From: QYOJ01 sp043810345
GTDB taxonomy: Bacteria > Bacteroidota > Bacteroidia > Bacteroidales > FEN-979
DNA: 64,000 nt
Reading direction: 5' to 3'
Assembly (NCBI GenBank): GCA_043810345.1
Contig: JBDROF010000006.1
Span: 12,700 to 76,699 of the forward strand
Shown here in pieces: positions 27,218-36,800 of this stretch. Position 1 is the first letter of the stretch. Each line of letters begins with the position of its first letter. The notes under the pieces were generated by a model that saw nothing but the letters and a program-made list of their open reading frames with translations, had not been told where the DNA came from and ran no database searches. The position numbers and the translations under genes are program-made.

Positions 27218-28768
27218 TCTCCTTCAACCTGTTTGTGCTGCCCTTCTCCCTGGGATTGATCTACCTGCTCTATATGATCATCCGATGGTGGATCAAATGG
27301 ATCAGGGGCCTGCCGGCAGAGGGTCATAAGAGGTTCCGGCGCAATGCCCTGCTTGGGTATATGCACATGAGTTTCGCCTTTGGTTGGTTTCTGTTGATCC
27401 TGTTTGGAAACATCGAAAGCCGGATCTACAGCACTACGCATGTGAATCCTCCGTATTACCCGATCTTCCTGAAATTCTTTATCCACGACAAAACAGTCCA
27501 GTGGTTCGAGATCTATACCGTTCCCGGGTTTTTCAGGTTCCTGATGGATTTTCTGCTGCTGTTTGTGCTTTCTGGATTGGTCCTGGCCATGGTGAAAAGA
27601 GGAAGGTCAAGGTGGTTTGGCATGAAACGGACCACCCATTATCAGCTAACTGATAAGGTAGCGTTAATCTGCCTCTGGCTTTGGGGATCTTTTTCGTAAC
27701 GCTCCCATTCTCCCGTTACTGGCATATCCCCACCGAGGTGCTGCTGATTTTCTTCCGGCACTTCGGAATCACTCCGCAAAAAGTCACTACCTCATTCACG
27801 GAGGTGGAGATCGGAGCGTGTTCACGATGTGGGGTCTGTATCGATGTCTGCCAACTTGGATCCGCTGCCCATATTCATGATATCCAGGCTGTTAATTTTC
27901 TCAGGTCGGTGAGGGATGAGCAGGTCAACCGCGATATTGTGTTGAGGTGCCTGGTATGCGGACGCTGTCAGGAAACGTGTCCGGTTGGCATCAACGCCGA
28001 CAACATCCGTTTGATTGAACGAAACAAGTTCTCCGGATCTCATGACTCTGATTTCTCCTATCTCACGGCCGATATTCCCCGTCAGGCGTCCGTGCTCTAT
28101 TTCGCCGGATGCATGACACATCTTACTCCGGCCATCATCCGGGCCATGGAAGGGATCCTGAAACATGCCGGTGTGGACTACCTTTTTATAGATAAGAAAG
28201 GTACCGTTTGTTGTGGCAGACCGATGATGCTTTCAGGAAAATATGAACAGACAGAGAAGCTGGTTCTCTTCAACCGGGAGCTTATCCTCCGGTCAGGAGC
28301 TCATACCCTGGTCACCTCCTGCCCGATCTGTTTCAGGGTTTTCATGGAAGAGTATAAACTGCCTGTCCGAGTGATGCACCACTCCCAGTTTTTGCTGGAA
28401 CTGATCAAAACTGGTAAAATCCCGCTGCAGGCCTACCATCGGAAAGTGGCCTACCATGCCCCTGCGACCTGGGGAGAGGAGGTCGGGAATGCAACGCACC
28501 CAGGGAGTTGCTAGCCAATGTCGCCGACCTGGTGGAGGTGCCGCAGGATGGTGAGGACTCATTATGCTGTGGCGGCAGCCTGGGAATCTTTACGATCTCC
28601 TCCCGGAAGCGTGACCTGATCACCCGTGATGCACTGAAACAACTCACCACCGCTCAACCGGAAGCAATCGCCACAGCGTGCCCCCTCTGCAAGAAAACCT
28701 TTTCGAAACATGCCGCAGTGAAGGTCCTTGATATCGCAGAGATGGTGTATGATGCTATACCTGAATAA
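27214..28768 (+). pseudogene. HdrE-HdrD-like membrane/iron-sulfur fusion, deleted and frameshifted
   Basis: The first part is a NarI/HdrE-like membrane domain (FNLFVLPFSLGLIYLLYMII, then FAFGWFLLILFG, GFFRFLMDFLLLFVLSGLVL). At about 27684 the phrase VALICLWL joins straight to LGIFFVTLPFSRYWHIPTEV in a new phase, so about 50 residues with the remaining helices are gone. The second part is HdrD-like: CSRCGVCIDVCQLG, CLVCGRCQETCPVG, YFAGCMTH and VCCGRP. At about 28458 a 1-nt loss in the HxPC motif ends the frame at 28514, and the last piece, with DSLCCGGSLG and CPLCKKTF, runs in the other phase to 28768. It cannot give a full protein. Confidence 0.83.
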
Positions 28769-28836
28769 TTTTTTAGTTAATTTGATGGTTCCATCGCAGA
28801 GAGCATTCAAATGACTTTTATATAGCTTAAACCGAT

Positions 28837-29682
28837 ATGACATTCACTGAGCTTCTTGAATACCACCTCGCCGACATCGGGAACTTCTCCCTCACGGTTT
28901 CCGAATTGTTACTCATCGTGGTGATCTTTATCGCAACGTGGTTCCTCCTTTTTTTGATCAAAAGAGTGGTAGTCAGAACCATGTCAAAAGACAAATATGT
29001 AGCCGGACGACAATACTCCGTCTTCCTGCTGATAAGATACCTGGTCTGGATCATTGCCATCGTACTGATCATCGAAACGATCGGGGTGAAGGTCACGTTC
29101 CTGATCGCCAGCTCTGCTGCTCTTCTGGTCGGACTTGGCCTGGGTTTGCAACAGATCTTTCAGGACATCGTCTCGGGAATTTTTATCCTTTTTGAGGGGA
29201 CTATCAAGGTAGACGACATCCTGGATGTAGGAGGGATAGTTGGAAAAATCAAAGAGATCCACCTCCGTACTTCTACCCTCCTGACCCGGGACGGAACGGT
29301 GCTGATCATCCCTAACCATAAGTTCATCAACGAGAATGTGATCAACTGGAGCCATAACCTCGAACCCACCCGTTTCCGGGTGCAGGTTGGCGTCTCTTAT
29401 AGTTCAGATGAGACACAGGTGCGGGATATCCTCTATCAGTGTGCGGCCGAACATCCAGAGGTGATCAACGACCAGCCGGAGATCAAACCCATCGTACGAA
29501 TTATCGATTTCGGCGACAGCTCCGTGGTTTTTGAGATCCTCTTCTGGAGTCACGACATGTTCTGGATCGAAAACATCAAAAGCGATATCCGCTTCAAGAT
29601 CCGGGAGAAATTCAGGAAAGAGGGAGTTGTTATTCCATTCCCGCAGAGAGATGTGCACGTAATTGCTCCTCCAGCACCCTGA
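28837..29682 (+). CDS. MscS-type mechanosensitive channel
   Basis: 281 residues. Three membrane helices (about 18-38, 66-84 and 88-120), the last being the pore helix ALLVGLGLGLQQIFQDIVSG with its Gly/Ala pattern, then the beta domain FILFEGTIKVDDILDVGG, TLLTRDGTVLIIPNHKF and the C-terminal vestibule. It opens on osmotic downshock to release solutes. Complete and normal in size. Its 3' end overlaps the end of valS on the other strand by 53 bp. Confidence 0.93.
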   Translation: MTFTELLEYHLADIGNFSLTVSELLLIVVIFIATWFLLFLIKRVVVRTMSKDKYVAGRQYSVFLLIRYLVWIIAIVLIIETIGVKVTFLIASSAALLVGLGLGLQQIFQDIVSGIFILFEGTIKVDDILDVGGIVGKIKEIHLRTSTLLTRDGTVLIIPNHKFINENVINWSHNLEPTRFRVQVGVSYSSDETQVRDILYQCAAEHPEVINDQPEIKPIVRIIDFGDSSVVFEILFWSHDMFWIENIKSDIRFKIREKFRKEGVVIPFPQRDVHVIAPPAP

Positions 29683-32368
29683 TCCTCGCTTTCGCGTCGG
29701 CTTTTTTCTTTCGTTCGTTCTCGACCACGTTTGACGGCGCGTTGCTGACAAACCGTTCGTTGCACAGCTTCTTCTCTACCGAGGCCAGAAATCCCCGGGT
29801 ATAGGCCAGCTCCTCCTGCAGCTTGCGAAGCTCCTCTTCGCGATCCACCTGTGCGGAGAGAGGAATGTAGAATTCAGTGGTCCGCACCACAAACGAAACC
29901 GTGCCGGCCTGCTTCTCATCCACATAAGCCAGTTCGTCGATCCCGCAGAGCTTCATCACCACCTCATCAAAGGTGACATCCACCGGTTCGGAGTGGTTCT
30001 TTTTGATCATCATCCGGATCTTCTCCTTCTGGGCGATGTTTTTCTCTTTCCTGACCGTCCGGATAGCGGTGACAACCTCCTTTGCAAATTCGAATGATTT
30101 AAGTAATCCGGGATCCGGTAAATACCCCTCCCCCAGCCCCTCCCCAACAAGGGAGGGAGATAAGCCCCCTTCAGGGGATTTGGGGGTACAATCCGGGATC
30201 GGCGCTATCATTATCGAGGCTCCCTGTTCCCTTTCAGCCAGCCGCTGCCAGATCTCTTCGGTAATAAAAGGGAGGAAAGGATGAAGCACCCGCAGGAGTT
30301 CATCAAAAAAACCGACCGTTGCCTGGAAGGTCATGGAATCGATGGGCTGCCGGAAACCAGGTTTGATCATCTCCAGGTACCACGAACAGAAATCATCCCA
30401 GAAGAGCTTATAGATTGCCATCAGGACTTCTGACAACCGGTAGGCCACAAACAACTCTTCGATCTCCTTCAACGATTGGGCAAACTGACTCTCAAACCAG
30501 GCTGCGGAAACCTGACATGCCTGTGTTTGCCCCTGAGATGCATCCACCTCCCACCCCTTTACCAACCGGAATGCGTTCCATAACTTATTGCAGAAGTTCC
30601 TTCCCTGTTCAATCAATCCTTCATCAAAGAGCAGATCGTTGCCTGCCGGGGAACATAAAAGCATCCCCATCCTGACTGCATCGGCTCCGTGCTGATCAAT
30701 CAGCCGAAGGGGTTCAGGCGAATTTCCCATCGACTTGGACATCTTTCGCCCCGTTTTATCCCGCACAATACCCGTAAAATAGACGTTGTGAAAAGGGATC
30801 TCGTTCCGGTATTCCAGTCCGGCCATGATCATCCGGGCCACCCAGAAAAAGATGATCTCGGGAGCGGTAACCAGGTCATGGGTCGGGTAGTAGTAATTGA
30901 TATCCGGGTTATCCGGCTTCCTGATGCCATCAAACACCGAGATCGGCCACAACCAGCTGGAGAACCAGGTGTCCATGACATCAGGATCCTGGGTAAGATC
31001 GTGAATCGTGAGACGTGAGACGTGAGACGTGATTGCGGACTGCGGACTGTGGACTGCAGACTTGGCTTTTTCAAAGGCCTCTTCTTTGCTCTTCGCCACG
31101 ATCACCGTCCCATCGGGGAGGTACCAGGCCGGGATCCGCTGTCCCCACCAGAGCTGGCGGGAGATGCACCAATCCTGGACGTGTTCCATCCAGTGACGGT
31201 ACATGTTCTTGTATTTGGAAGGGTGGAAACGAACCGTATCGTTCTCAACCACCTCCAATGCCGGGCCTGCCAGCTCTTTCATCCGGAGGAACCACTGCAC
31301 GGAGATCCTCGGTTCGATCACTTCATCGGTGCGTTCGGAGTAGCCAATCTTATTTGCGTAATCTTCAATTTTTACAATGTGCCCGGCGGCATCAAGGTCG
31401 GTCACGATCTTTTTCCGCACGGCAAACCGCTCCTCACCAATGTAAAGTTGGGCAGCTTCACTCATGGTGCCATCGGGGTTGAAGGTATCCACCACCTCCA
31501 GGTTGTGTTTGAGTCCCAGGTTGTAATCGTTGATATCATGGGCCGGCGTGACTTTCAGTGCGCCAGTTCCAAACGCTATATCTACATAGTCATCAAAGAT
31601 GACCGGCACCGACCGGTTGATCAGCGGAATGAGAATACGTTTGCCTTTCAGATGGGCATACTTGTCATCATCCGGGTGGACGCAAATGGCTGTGTCGCCC
31701 AGGATCGTTTCGGGCCGGGTGGTAGCAATCGTCACATGCTCATCAACCGTATCCTCTATCTTGTACCGGAGGTAATATAACTTCGATTGCACCTCTTTGT
31801 AGATTACCTCCTCATCGGAAACAACTGTCAGCGCCAAGGGGTCCCAGTTCACCATACGGGCTCCACGATAGATTAATCCCTTGTTATACAGATCGATAAA
31901 TACATCGATAACCGAATCGTACCTGGCTTCATCCATGGTAAAACAGGTCCGATCCCAGTCGCACGAAGCTCCCAGCTTCTTCAACTGTTCCAGGATGATC
32001 CCCCCATGTTTCTCTTTCCACGTCCAGGCATGCTCCAAAAACTGCTCCCGGTTAAGTTCCGATTTATCGATCCCCTCCTCTTTGAGTTTCGCCACTACCT
32101 TGGCCTCTGTGGCAATGGATGCATGATCGGTGCCGGGAACCCAGCAGGCATTTTTGCCGCTCATCCGGGCTTTCCTGACCAGGATATCCTGGATCGTATT
32201 GTTGAGCATGTGCCCCATGTGGAGGACACCGGTTACATTCGGAGGGGGAATTACAATGCAGTAAGGTTTGCGGTTGTCGGGTTCAGAATGAAAATATCCC
32301 TGTTTCATCCAGTAGTCGTACCATTTGCTCTCAACTAATGCAGGGTTATATCTTGAAGGAATCTCCAT
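29630..32368 (-). CDS. valS: Valyl-tRNA synthetase with two repeat-derived insertions
   Basis: 912 residues. Class I enzyme charging tRNA-Val. The HIGH motif (PPNVTGVLHMGHMLN), the editing domain (TTRPETILGDTA), GRKMSKSMGN, the anticodon-binding domain and the C-terminal coiled coil (REEELRKLQEELAYTRGF) are all present. Two extra segments stand out. SAVHSPQSAITSHVSRLTIH near 445-466 is encoded by a GTGAGAC/GCGGACT heptamer tract (31001-31062), and a Pro/Gly-rich stretch near 726-749 by the GC-rich palindrome (30123-30188). Both keep frame, and both lie in places where the protein can be expected to have loops. The gene looks functional. Confidence 0.96.
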   Translation of the reverse strand: MEIPSRYNPALVESKWYDYWMKQGYFHSEPDNRKPYCIVIPPPNVTGVLHMGHMLNNTIQDILVRKARMSGKNACWVPGTDHASIATEAKVVAKLKEEGIDKSELNREQFLEHAWTWKEKHGGIILEQLKKLGASCDWDRTCFTMDEARYDSVIDVFIDLYNKGLIYRGARMVNWDPLALTVVSDEEVIYKEVQSKLYYLRYKIEDTVDEHVTIATTRPETILGDTAICVHPDDDKYAHLKGKRILIPLINRSVPVIFDDYVDIAFGTGALKVTPAHDINDYNLGLKHNLEVVDTFNPDGTMSEAAQLYIGEERFAVRKKIVTDLDAAGHIVKIEDYANKIGYSERTDEVIEPRISVQWFLRMKELAGPALEVVENDTVRFHPSKYKNMYRHWMEHVQDWCISRQLWWGQRIPAWYLPDGTVIVAKSKEEAFEKAKSAVHSPQSAITSHVSRLTIHDLTQDPDVMDTWFSSWLWPISVFDGIRKPDNPDINYYYPTHDLVTAPEIIFFWVARMIMAGLEYRNEIPFHNVYFTGIVRDKTGRKMSKSMGNSPEPLRLIDQHGADAVRMGMLLCSPAGNDLLFDEGLIEQGRNFCNKLWNAFRLVKGWEVDASQGQTQACQVSAAWFESQFAQSLKEIEELFVAYRLSEVLMAIYKLFWDDFCSWYLEMIKPGFRQPIDSMTFQATVGFFDELLRVLHPFLPFITEEIWQRLAEREQGASIMIAPIPDCTPKSPEGGLSPSLVGEGLGEGYLPDPGLLKSFEFAKEVVTAIRTVRKEKNIAQKEKIRMMIKKNHSEPVDVTFDEVVMKLCGIDELAYVDEKQAGTVSFVVRTTEFYIPLSAQVDREEELRKLQEELAYTRGFLASVEKKLCNERFVSNAPSNVVENERKKKADAKARIRVLEEQLRAHLSAGME
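30123..30188. repeat. GC-rich palindromic repeat inside valS, copy 3
   Basis: 66 nt, exactly 22 codons, starting TACCCC and ending GGGGTA. It shares CCCTCCCCAACAAGGGAGGG with the intergenic copy at 2852-2894 and CAGGGGATTT with the copy at 11266-11318. Confidence 0.85.
31001..31062. repeat. Heptamer arrays inside valS
   Basis: Three CGTGAGA units (31007-31027) are followed by four TGCGGAC-type units (31034-31061). valS is read on the opposite strand, where these units contain no stop codon. Confidence 0.88.
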
Positions 32369-32446
32369 CGTGTATCAGTCAATTTAGAAGCTGCAAAATT
32401 ACGAAAACCGGGATAAATACTTCCTCCCAGCCCCACATAACAGGGC

Positions 32447-32519
32447 TAATTCATAATTCGTAATTCGTAATTCGTAATTGGCTCCGCCGAACTCCGCTTC
32501 GCTCCGGTTCGTAATTCAA
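32447..32519. repeat. AATTCGT array and GC-rich insert at the DUF58 stop
   Basis: Four AATTC(A/G)TA units, a GCTCCGCCGAACTCCGCTTC segment and one further CGTAATTC unit. The minus-strand stop of the DUF58 gene (32516-32518) is in the last unit. Confidence 0.8.
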
Positions 32520-33472
32520 TACAGTTTGCTCCTCTTGACCAGGTAAGGCAGCAGCACCTGTTCAAACCCTCTTTTAATATCGGCCTCCACCAGGTCAATG
32601 CGGTACTGTCCGCACCGGAGCTTCAGCTCCTCCCTGAACCGGCCAACCGCCTCCATGTATTGTTGCTTCACCTCCGAAGGGAAAAGTTTGACCTGCTGTC
32701 CGGTCTCCATGTCGATGAAGCGGTAGGGACGGTTCTCAAAGGAAAAATCAACCTCTTTGGATTGATCCGTGACGTGAAAGAGGACGACTTCATGCCTGTT
32801 ATGCTTCAGGTGCTGGAGCGAGGCAAAGAGTTCATCGGGATCCCGGGTATTTTCAAACATATCGCTGAAGATGACGACCAGGGAGCGTTTATGGATCCGT
32901 TCTGCCAGTTCATGGATGGTATCTGCCACAGCCGTTCTCTTCCTGGTGCCCGGTGATATGGGATGAATCAGCTTCTCCAGCTCCGAAAAGAGGTATTTGT
33001 GATGGACGTTACTGGATTTGGATGGGGTGTGGAGTTCAATCATGTCTGAAAAAATACTGACCCCGGCAGCATCCCGTTGCTTGCGGAAGAGATAGATCAA
33101 TGCAGCACTGACATAGATGGAAAAGGTGATCTTATTGGGATGGTCAATATCGGGTTTCTCCAGCACGGGGTAGTACATGGAAGAAGAGTTATCGATCAGG
33201 ATCTGGCAGCGCAGGTTAGTCTCTTCCTCATACCTTTTTACATAGAGTCTGTCAGTGCGGCCATAGAGTTTCCAGTCTATGTTGCGGATCGACTCTCCGG
33301 AGTTGTACAACCGGTGTTCGGCAAACTCGACGGAGAATCCATGAAAGGGGCTTTTATGCAATCCTGTGATAAATCCCTCTACCACCTGGCGGGCAAGGAA
33401 TTCCAAGGAGCTGAACTGTTCCAGGCGGGATTGGTCAATGGGGGGAGGAGGCAATTTATAAATGTTTTTCAA
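32516..33472 (-). CDS. DUF58 domain protein (BatA-system)
   Basis: 318 residues starting MKNIYKLPPPPIDQSRLEQF. The DUF58 core is clear: HGFSVEFAEHRLYNSGESIR, NIDWKLYGRTDRLYVKRYEE, then the vWA-like MIDAS motif DNSSSM near 101. There is no membrane segment. Such proteins usually work beside a MoxR ATPase and BatA-type vWA membrane proteins in envelope or stress functions. MoxR is not in the window, and a BatA-like gene lies at 40226. Its start overlaps the end of trxA by 17 nt on the same strand, so the two are coupled. Confidence 0.9.
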   Translation of the reverse strand: MKNIYKLPPPPIDQSRLEQFSSLEFLARQVVEGFITGLHKSPFHGFSVEFAEHRLYNSGESIRNIDWKLYGRTDRLYVKRYEEETNLRCQILIDNSSSMYYPVLEKPDIDHPNKITFSIYVSAALIYLFRKQRDAAGVSIFSDMIELHTPSKSSNVHHKYLFSELEKLIHPISPGTRKRTAVADTIHELAERIHKRSLVVIFSDMFENTRDPDELFASLQHLKHNRHEVVLFHVTDQSKEVDFSFENRPYRFIDMETGQQVKLFPSEVKQQYMEAVGRFREELKLRCGQYRIDLVEADIKRGFEQVLLPYLVKRSKLY

Positions 33473-33773
33473 TTATCCCCTTATACGTAGCCTTGGGGAC
33501 AGCTCCCACCTGTTTGTCAACAATCTCTCCATTCTTAAAAAAGAGTACAGTAGGAATATTCCGGACATGGTAAGTAGCTGTGGTAGAGGGGTTTTCGTCA
33601 ACATTTAGCTCTCCGGCCACAATACGGCCTACGTATTCATCTGCCAGTTCATGGATGATGGGGCCTACCATCCGGCATGGTCCGCACCATTCAGCGCTCA
33701 GGTCGACTACGGCGAGCTTGTCAGCTTTGATGACTTTCTCATCAAAATTGGCATCGGTGAAAGATTCAAACAT
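33456..33773 (-). CDS. trxA: Thioredoxin
   Basis: 105 residues with the active site AEWCGPCRMVGPI (Cys near 32 and 35), the cis-Pro loop NIPTVLFFKNG and the C-terminal VGAVPKATYKGII. Cytosolic disulfide reductase. Complete and of normal length. It precedes and overlaps the DUF58 gene and follows dnaE by 40 nt in the direction of transcription. Confidence 0.95.
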   Translation of the reverse strand: MFESFTDANFDEKVIKADKLAVVDLSAEWCGPCRMVGPIIHELADEYVGRIVAGELNVDENPSTTATYHVRNIPTVLFFKNGEIVDKQVGAVPKATYKGIIEKHL

Positions 33774-33812
33774 AGGTTATTCAATTAAGAATTAAGCATT
33801 ACAAAGATAGGG

Positions 33813-36800
33813 TTATTCCTGAGATACACGTACTTCAAGTTCATCAGAATCGGCAAGCTGGTCGATCATCTCTCTTGGGTTCACTTTAAATTTTCTGGAG
33901 GGCAAATCGATCGCCAGTTCAGCATCCTTATCGTAGACGCGGACCCTCAGGCTGCATTTCCCTTTTTTACTTTTTGCCAGTGCATAGGTCTTTTCTATCA
34001 ACTCCGCGTTCAGGTCGCTGAGCTTCACGGTAACTGAGAGATTCTTTGCGTATTTCTCCATCACCTCCGTCAACAGAGTCATGTTCGTGACTTTCACCCG
34101 GAGCTGGTCAGGTGCATCATAGCGGGTCTCTACACGAGCTTTCACGTAAACATACATACCCTCCTCCAGCAGGTGCTTCCATTTCAGGTAATCCTCCGAA
34201 TAGAGAAAGAGGTTCATGGAGTCGAGGTAATCTTCGAGGGTGAATGAGCCATATGGTTTCCCGTTTTTCCCTATCTTATGAGCAGAGGCGATCACAATTC
34301 CGGCAAACGAAACATCCCTATTCCGGAACTCCTTCATATCGGCCTTCAGCTTTTCGAGGGTAACTGTACAGAAACTCTTCATCTCCATGTTGAAATCGTC
34401 CAGCGGATGACCGGTCATATAGAACCCTGTAATCTCTTTTTCATGCTTTAATTGTTCAATCCTCGTCCAGGGATGGCATTCAGGAAGCTGCAATTCGGTC
34501 ATTTCGATCTCCTCATCCTCTCCGAACAGCGACTGCTGAGAGGAGTTCTTCCGGGCTGCGTAATCGGCAGCATGACGGATGACCTTCTCCAGGAAGGTGT
34601 TCTCTTCACCCGGTTCCTGGAAAAAGTACTGGGCACGGTGGGTATGTTCAAACCCATCGAACGCCCCGGCTTTGGCAAGCGCTTCAAGGCAACGTTTGTT
34701 GACGGTATGGGCATTGACGCGGGTGGTGAGGTCGAAGATGCTGGAGAAGGGTCCGTTTTTCGTTCGTTCCTCTATGATGCTCATCACGGCCGACTCCCCT
34801 ACATTTTTAATTCCTGCCATGCCAAACCGGATCTCCCCTTTTTTATTGACAGTGAATTTCAGCTCGCTCTCATTGACATCCGGTCCCAGCACAGAAAGAT
34901 GCATCCGTTTACACTCCTCGATGAAAAGGGTGATCTCCTTCAGGTCAGTGAGGTTACGGCTCAACACTGCAGCCATGAATTCGGCCGGATAGTGTGCTTT
35001 TAGGTAAGCCATCCGGTAGGCTACATAGGCATAACAGGTGCTGTGAGATTTGTTAAAGGCATAATTGGCAAAAGCTTCCCAATCTTTCCAGATCTTGATG
35101 ACGATCTTTTCATCATGCCCGTTTTGTTTACACCCTGCGATGAATTTGGGTTTCAGCTCGTTCATCATCGACTCGATCTTTTTTCCCATGGCCTTACGCA
35201 GCGAGTCGGCCTCCCCTTTGGTAAACCCTGCCAGCAACTGGCTCAGAAGCATCACCTGTTCCTGATACACGGTGATTCCATAGGTGTCCTTCAGGTACTT
35301 CTCCATTTCAGGAATGTCGTAAGAGATCTTCTCCCGGCCATGTTTCCGGTTGATGAACCTGGGGATGTAGTCCATTGGCCCGGGCCGGTAGAGGGCGTTC
35401 ATGGCAATCAGGTCCTCGATCTTATTCGGCTTCAGGTCCCGAAGGTACTTTTTCATCCCGTCCGACTCAAACTGAAAGATCCCGGTGGTTTTTCCCTGGC
35501 TGAATAACTGGTATGTCAGTTCATCATCCAATGGAATGGATTCGATATCAATCGTAATCCCTTTGGAGTTTTTCACATTCCTGACCGCATCGTTGATGAT
35601 AGCCAGGGTTTTCAGTCCCAGGAAATCCATCTTCAGCATCCCCACTTTCTCGATATGGTCTCCATCATACTGGGTGACCAGGAGGTCTGACTCTTTCGAA
35701 ACGGTAATCGGGACATGTTCGATCAGGCTGTTTTTCCCGATGATGATTCCACAGGCATGCAGTCCGGTTTGCCGGATGGACCCTTCGAGTGTCTCCGCAT
35801 ACTTCAGTGTTTCGGAGACCAGTTTGTTGGCTGACATCCGCAACGCTTTCAACTCAGGAACCTCTTCGTAGGCCTGTCTCAGGGTGATCCCCGGCCTGGA
35901 GGGAACCAGTTTGGTGATGCGGTTGACTTCATCCAGTGGCATCTCGTGTACCCTGGCCACATCGCGGATCGCACCTTTAGCTGCCATCGTTCCGAAGGTG
36001 ATGATCTGGGCTACCTTGTCTTTCCCATACTTCTCCACCACCCATTTGAGCACCTTCTCTCGGCCGTCTTCATCGAAATCGATATCGATATCCGGCATCG
36101 AGATCCGGTCGGGATTAAGGAACCGCTCAAATAGCAGGTGGTACTGCAATGGATCTATATCGGTGATCCGGGTGGCGTAAGCCACCACCGATCCGGCAGC
36201 GGAGCCACGACCCGGGCCTACGGATACGCCCATTTCCCGGGCAGCGTCCAGCAGATCCTGAACGATCAGAAAATAGCCCGGGTAACCCATTTTTTTAATC
36301 GTATCCAGCTCGAAATCGATCCGTTCCCTGATCTCCCCGGTAATCTCCGGATAGCGCCTGGCTGCTCCCTCATAGGTTTGATGCCTCAGGTAAGCGTCGG
36401 CATCCTCGAAGCCTTCAGGGATGGAAAAATCCGGCATGACCGGATCCCTGTCCAGGGAAAATTTCTCAACCTTCTCCGCGATCTCCAGGGTATGATCAAG
36501 TGCTTCCGGGATATCAGCGAAAAGTTCATTCATCTGCTTGCGCGACTTAAACCACTCCTGACCCGTGTATCGAAGCCTGTTTGTCTCAGTCATCACCTTG
36601 CCGGTATTGATACACAGCAACCGGTCATGTGCTTCAGCATCCTCTTCATGGAGAAAGTGAACATCATTGGTGGCGATCAGTTTGACCCCTGTCGTTCTGG
36701 AGAGTTCAATCAAGGCATTGTTGACCAGCGTTTGCCGCTGAAACACACTCGCATCGCGGGTGGAGTCTGTCACCTGATGGCGAATGAGCTCCAGGTAGAA

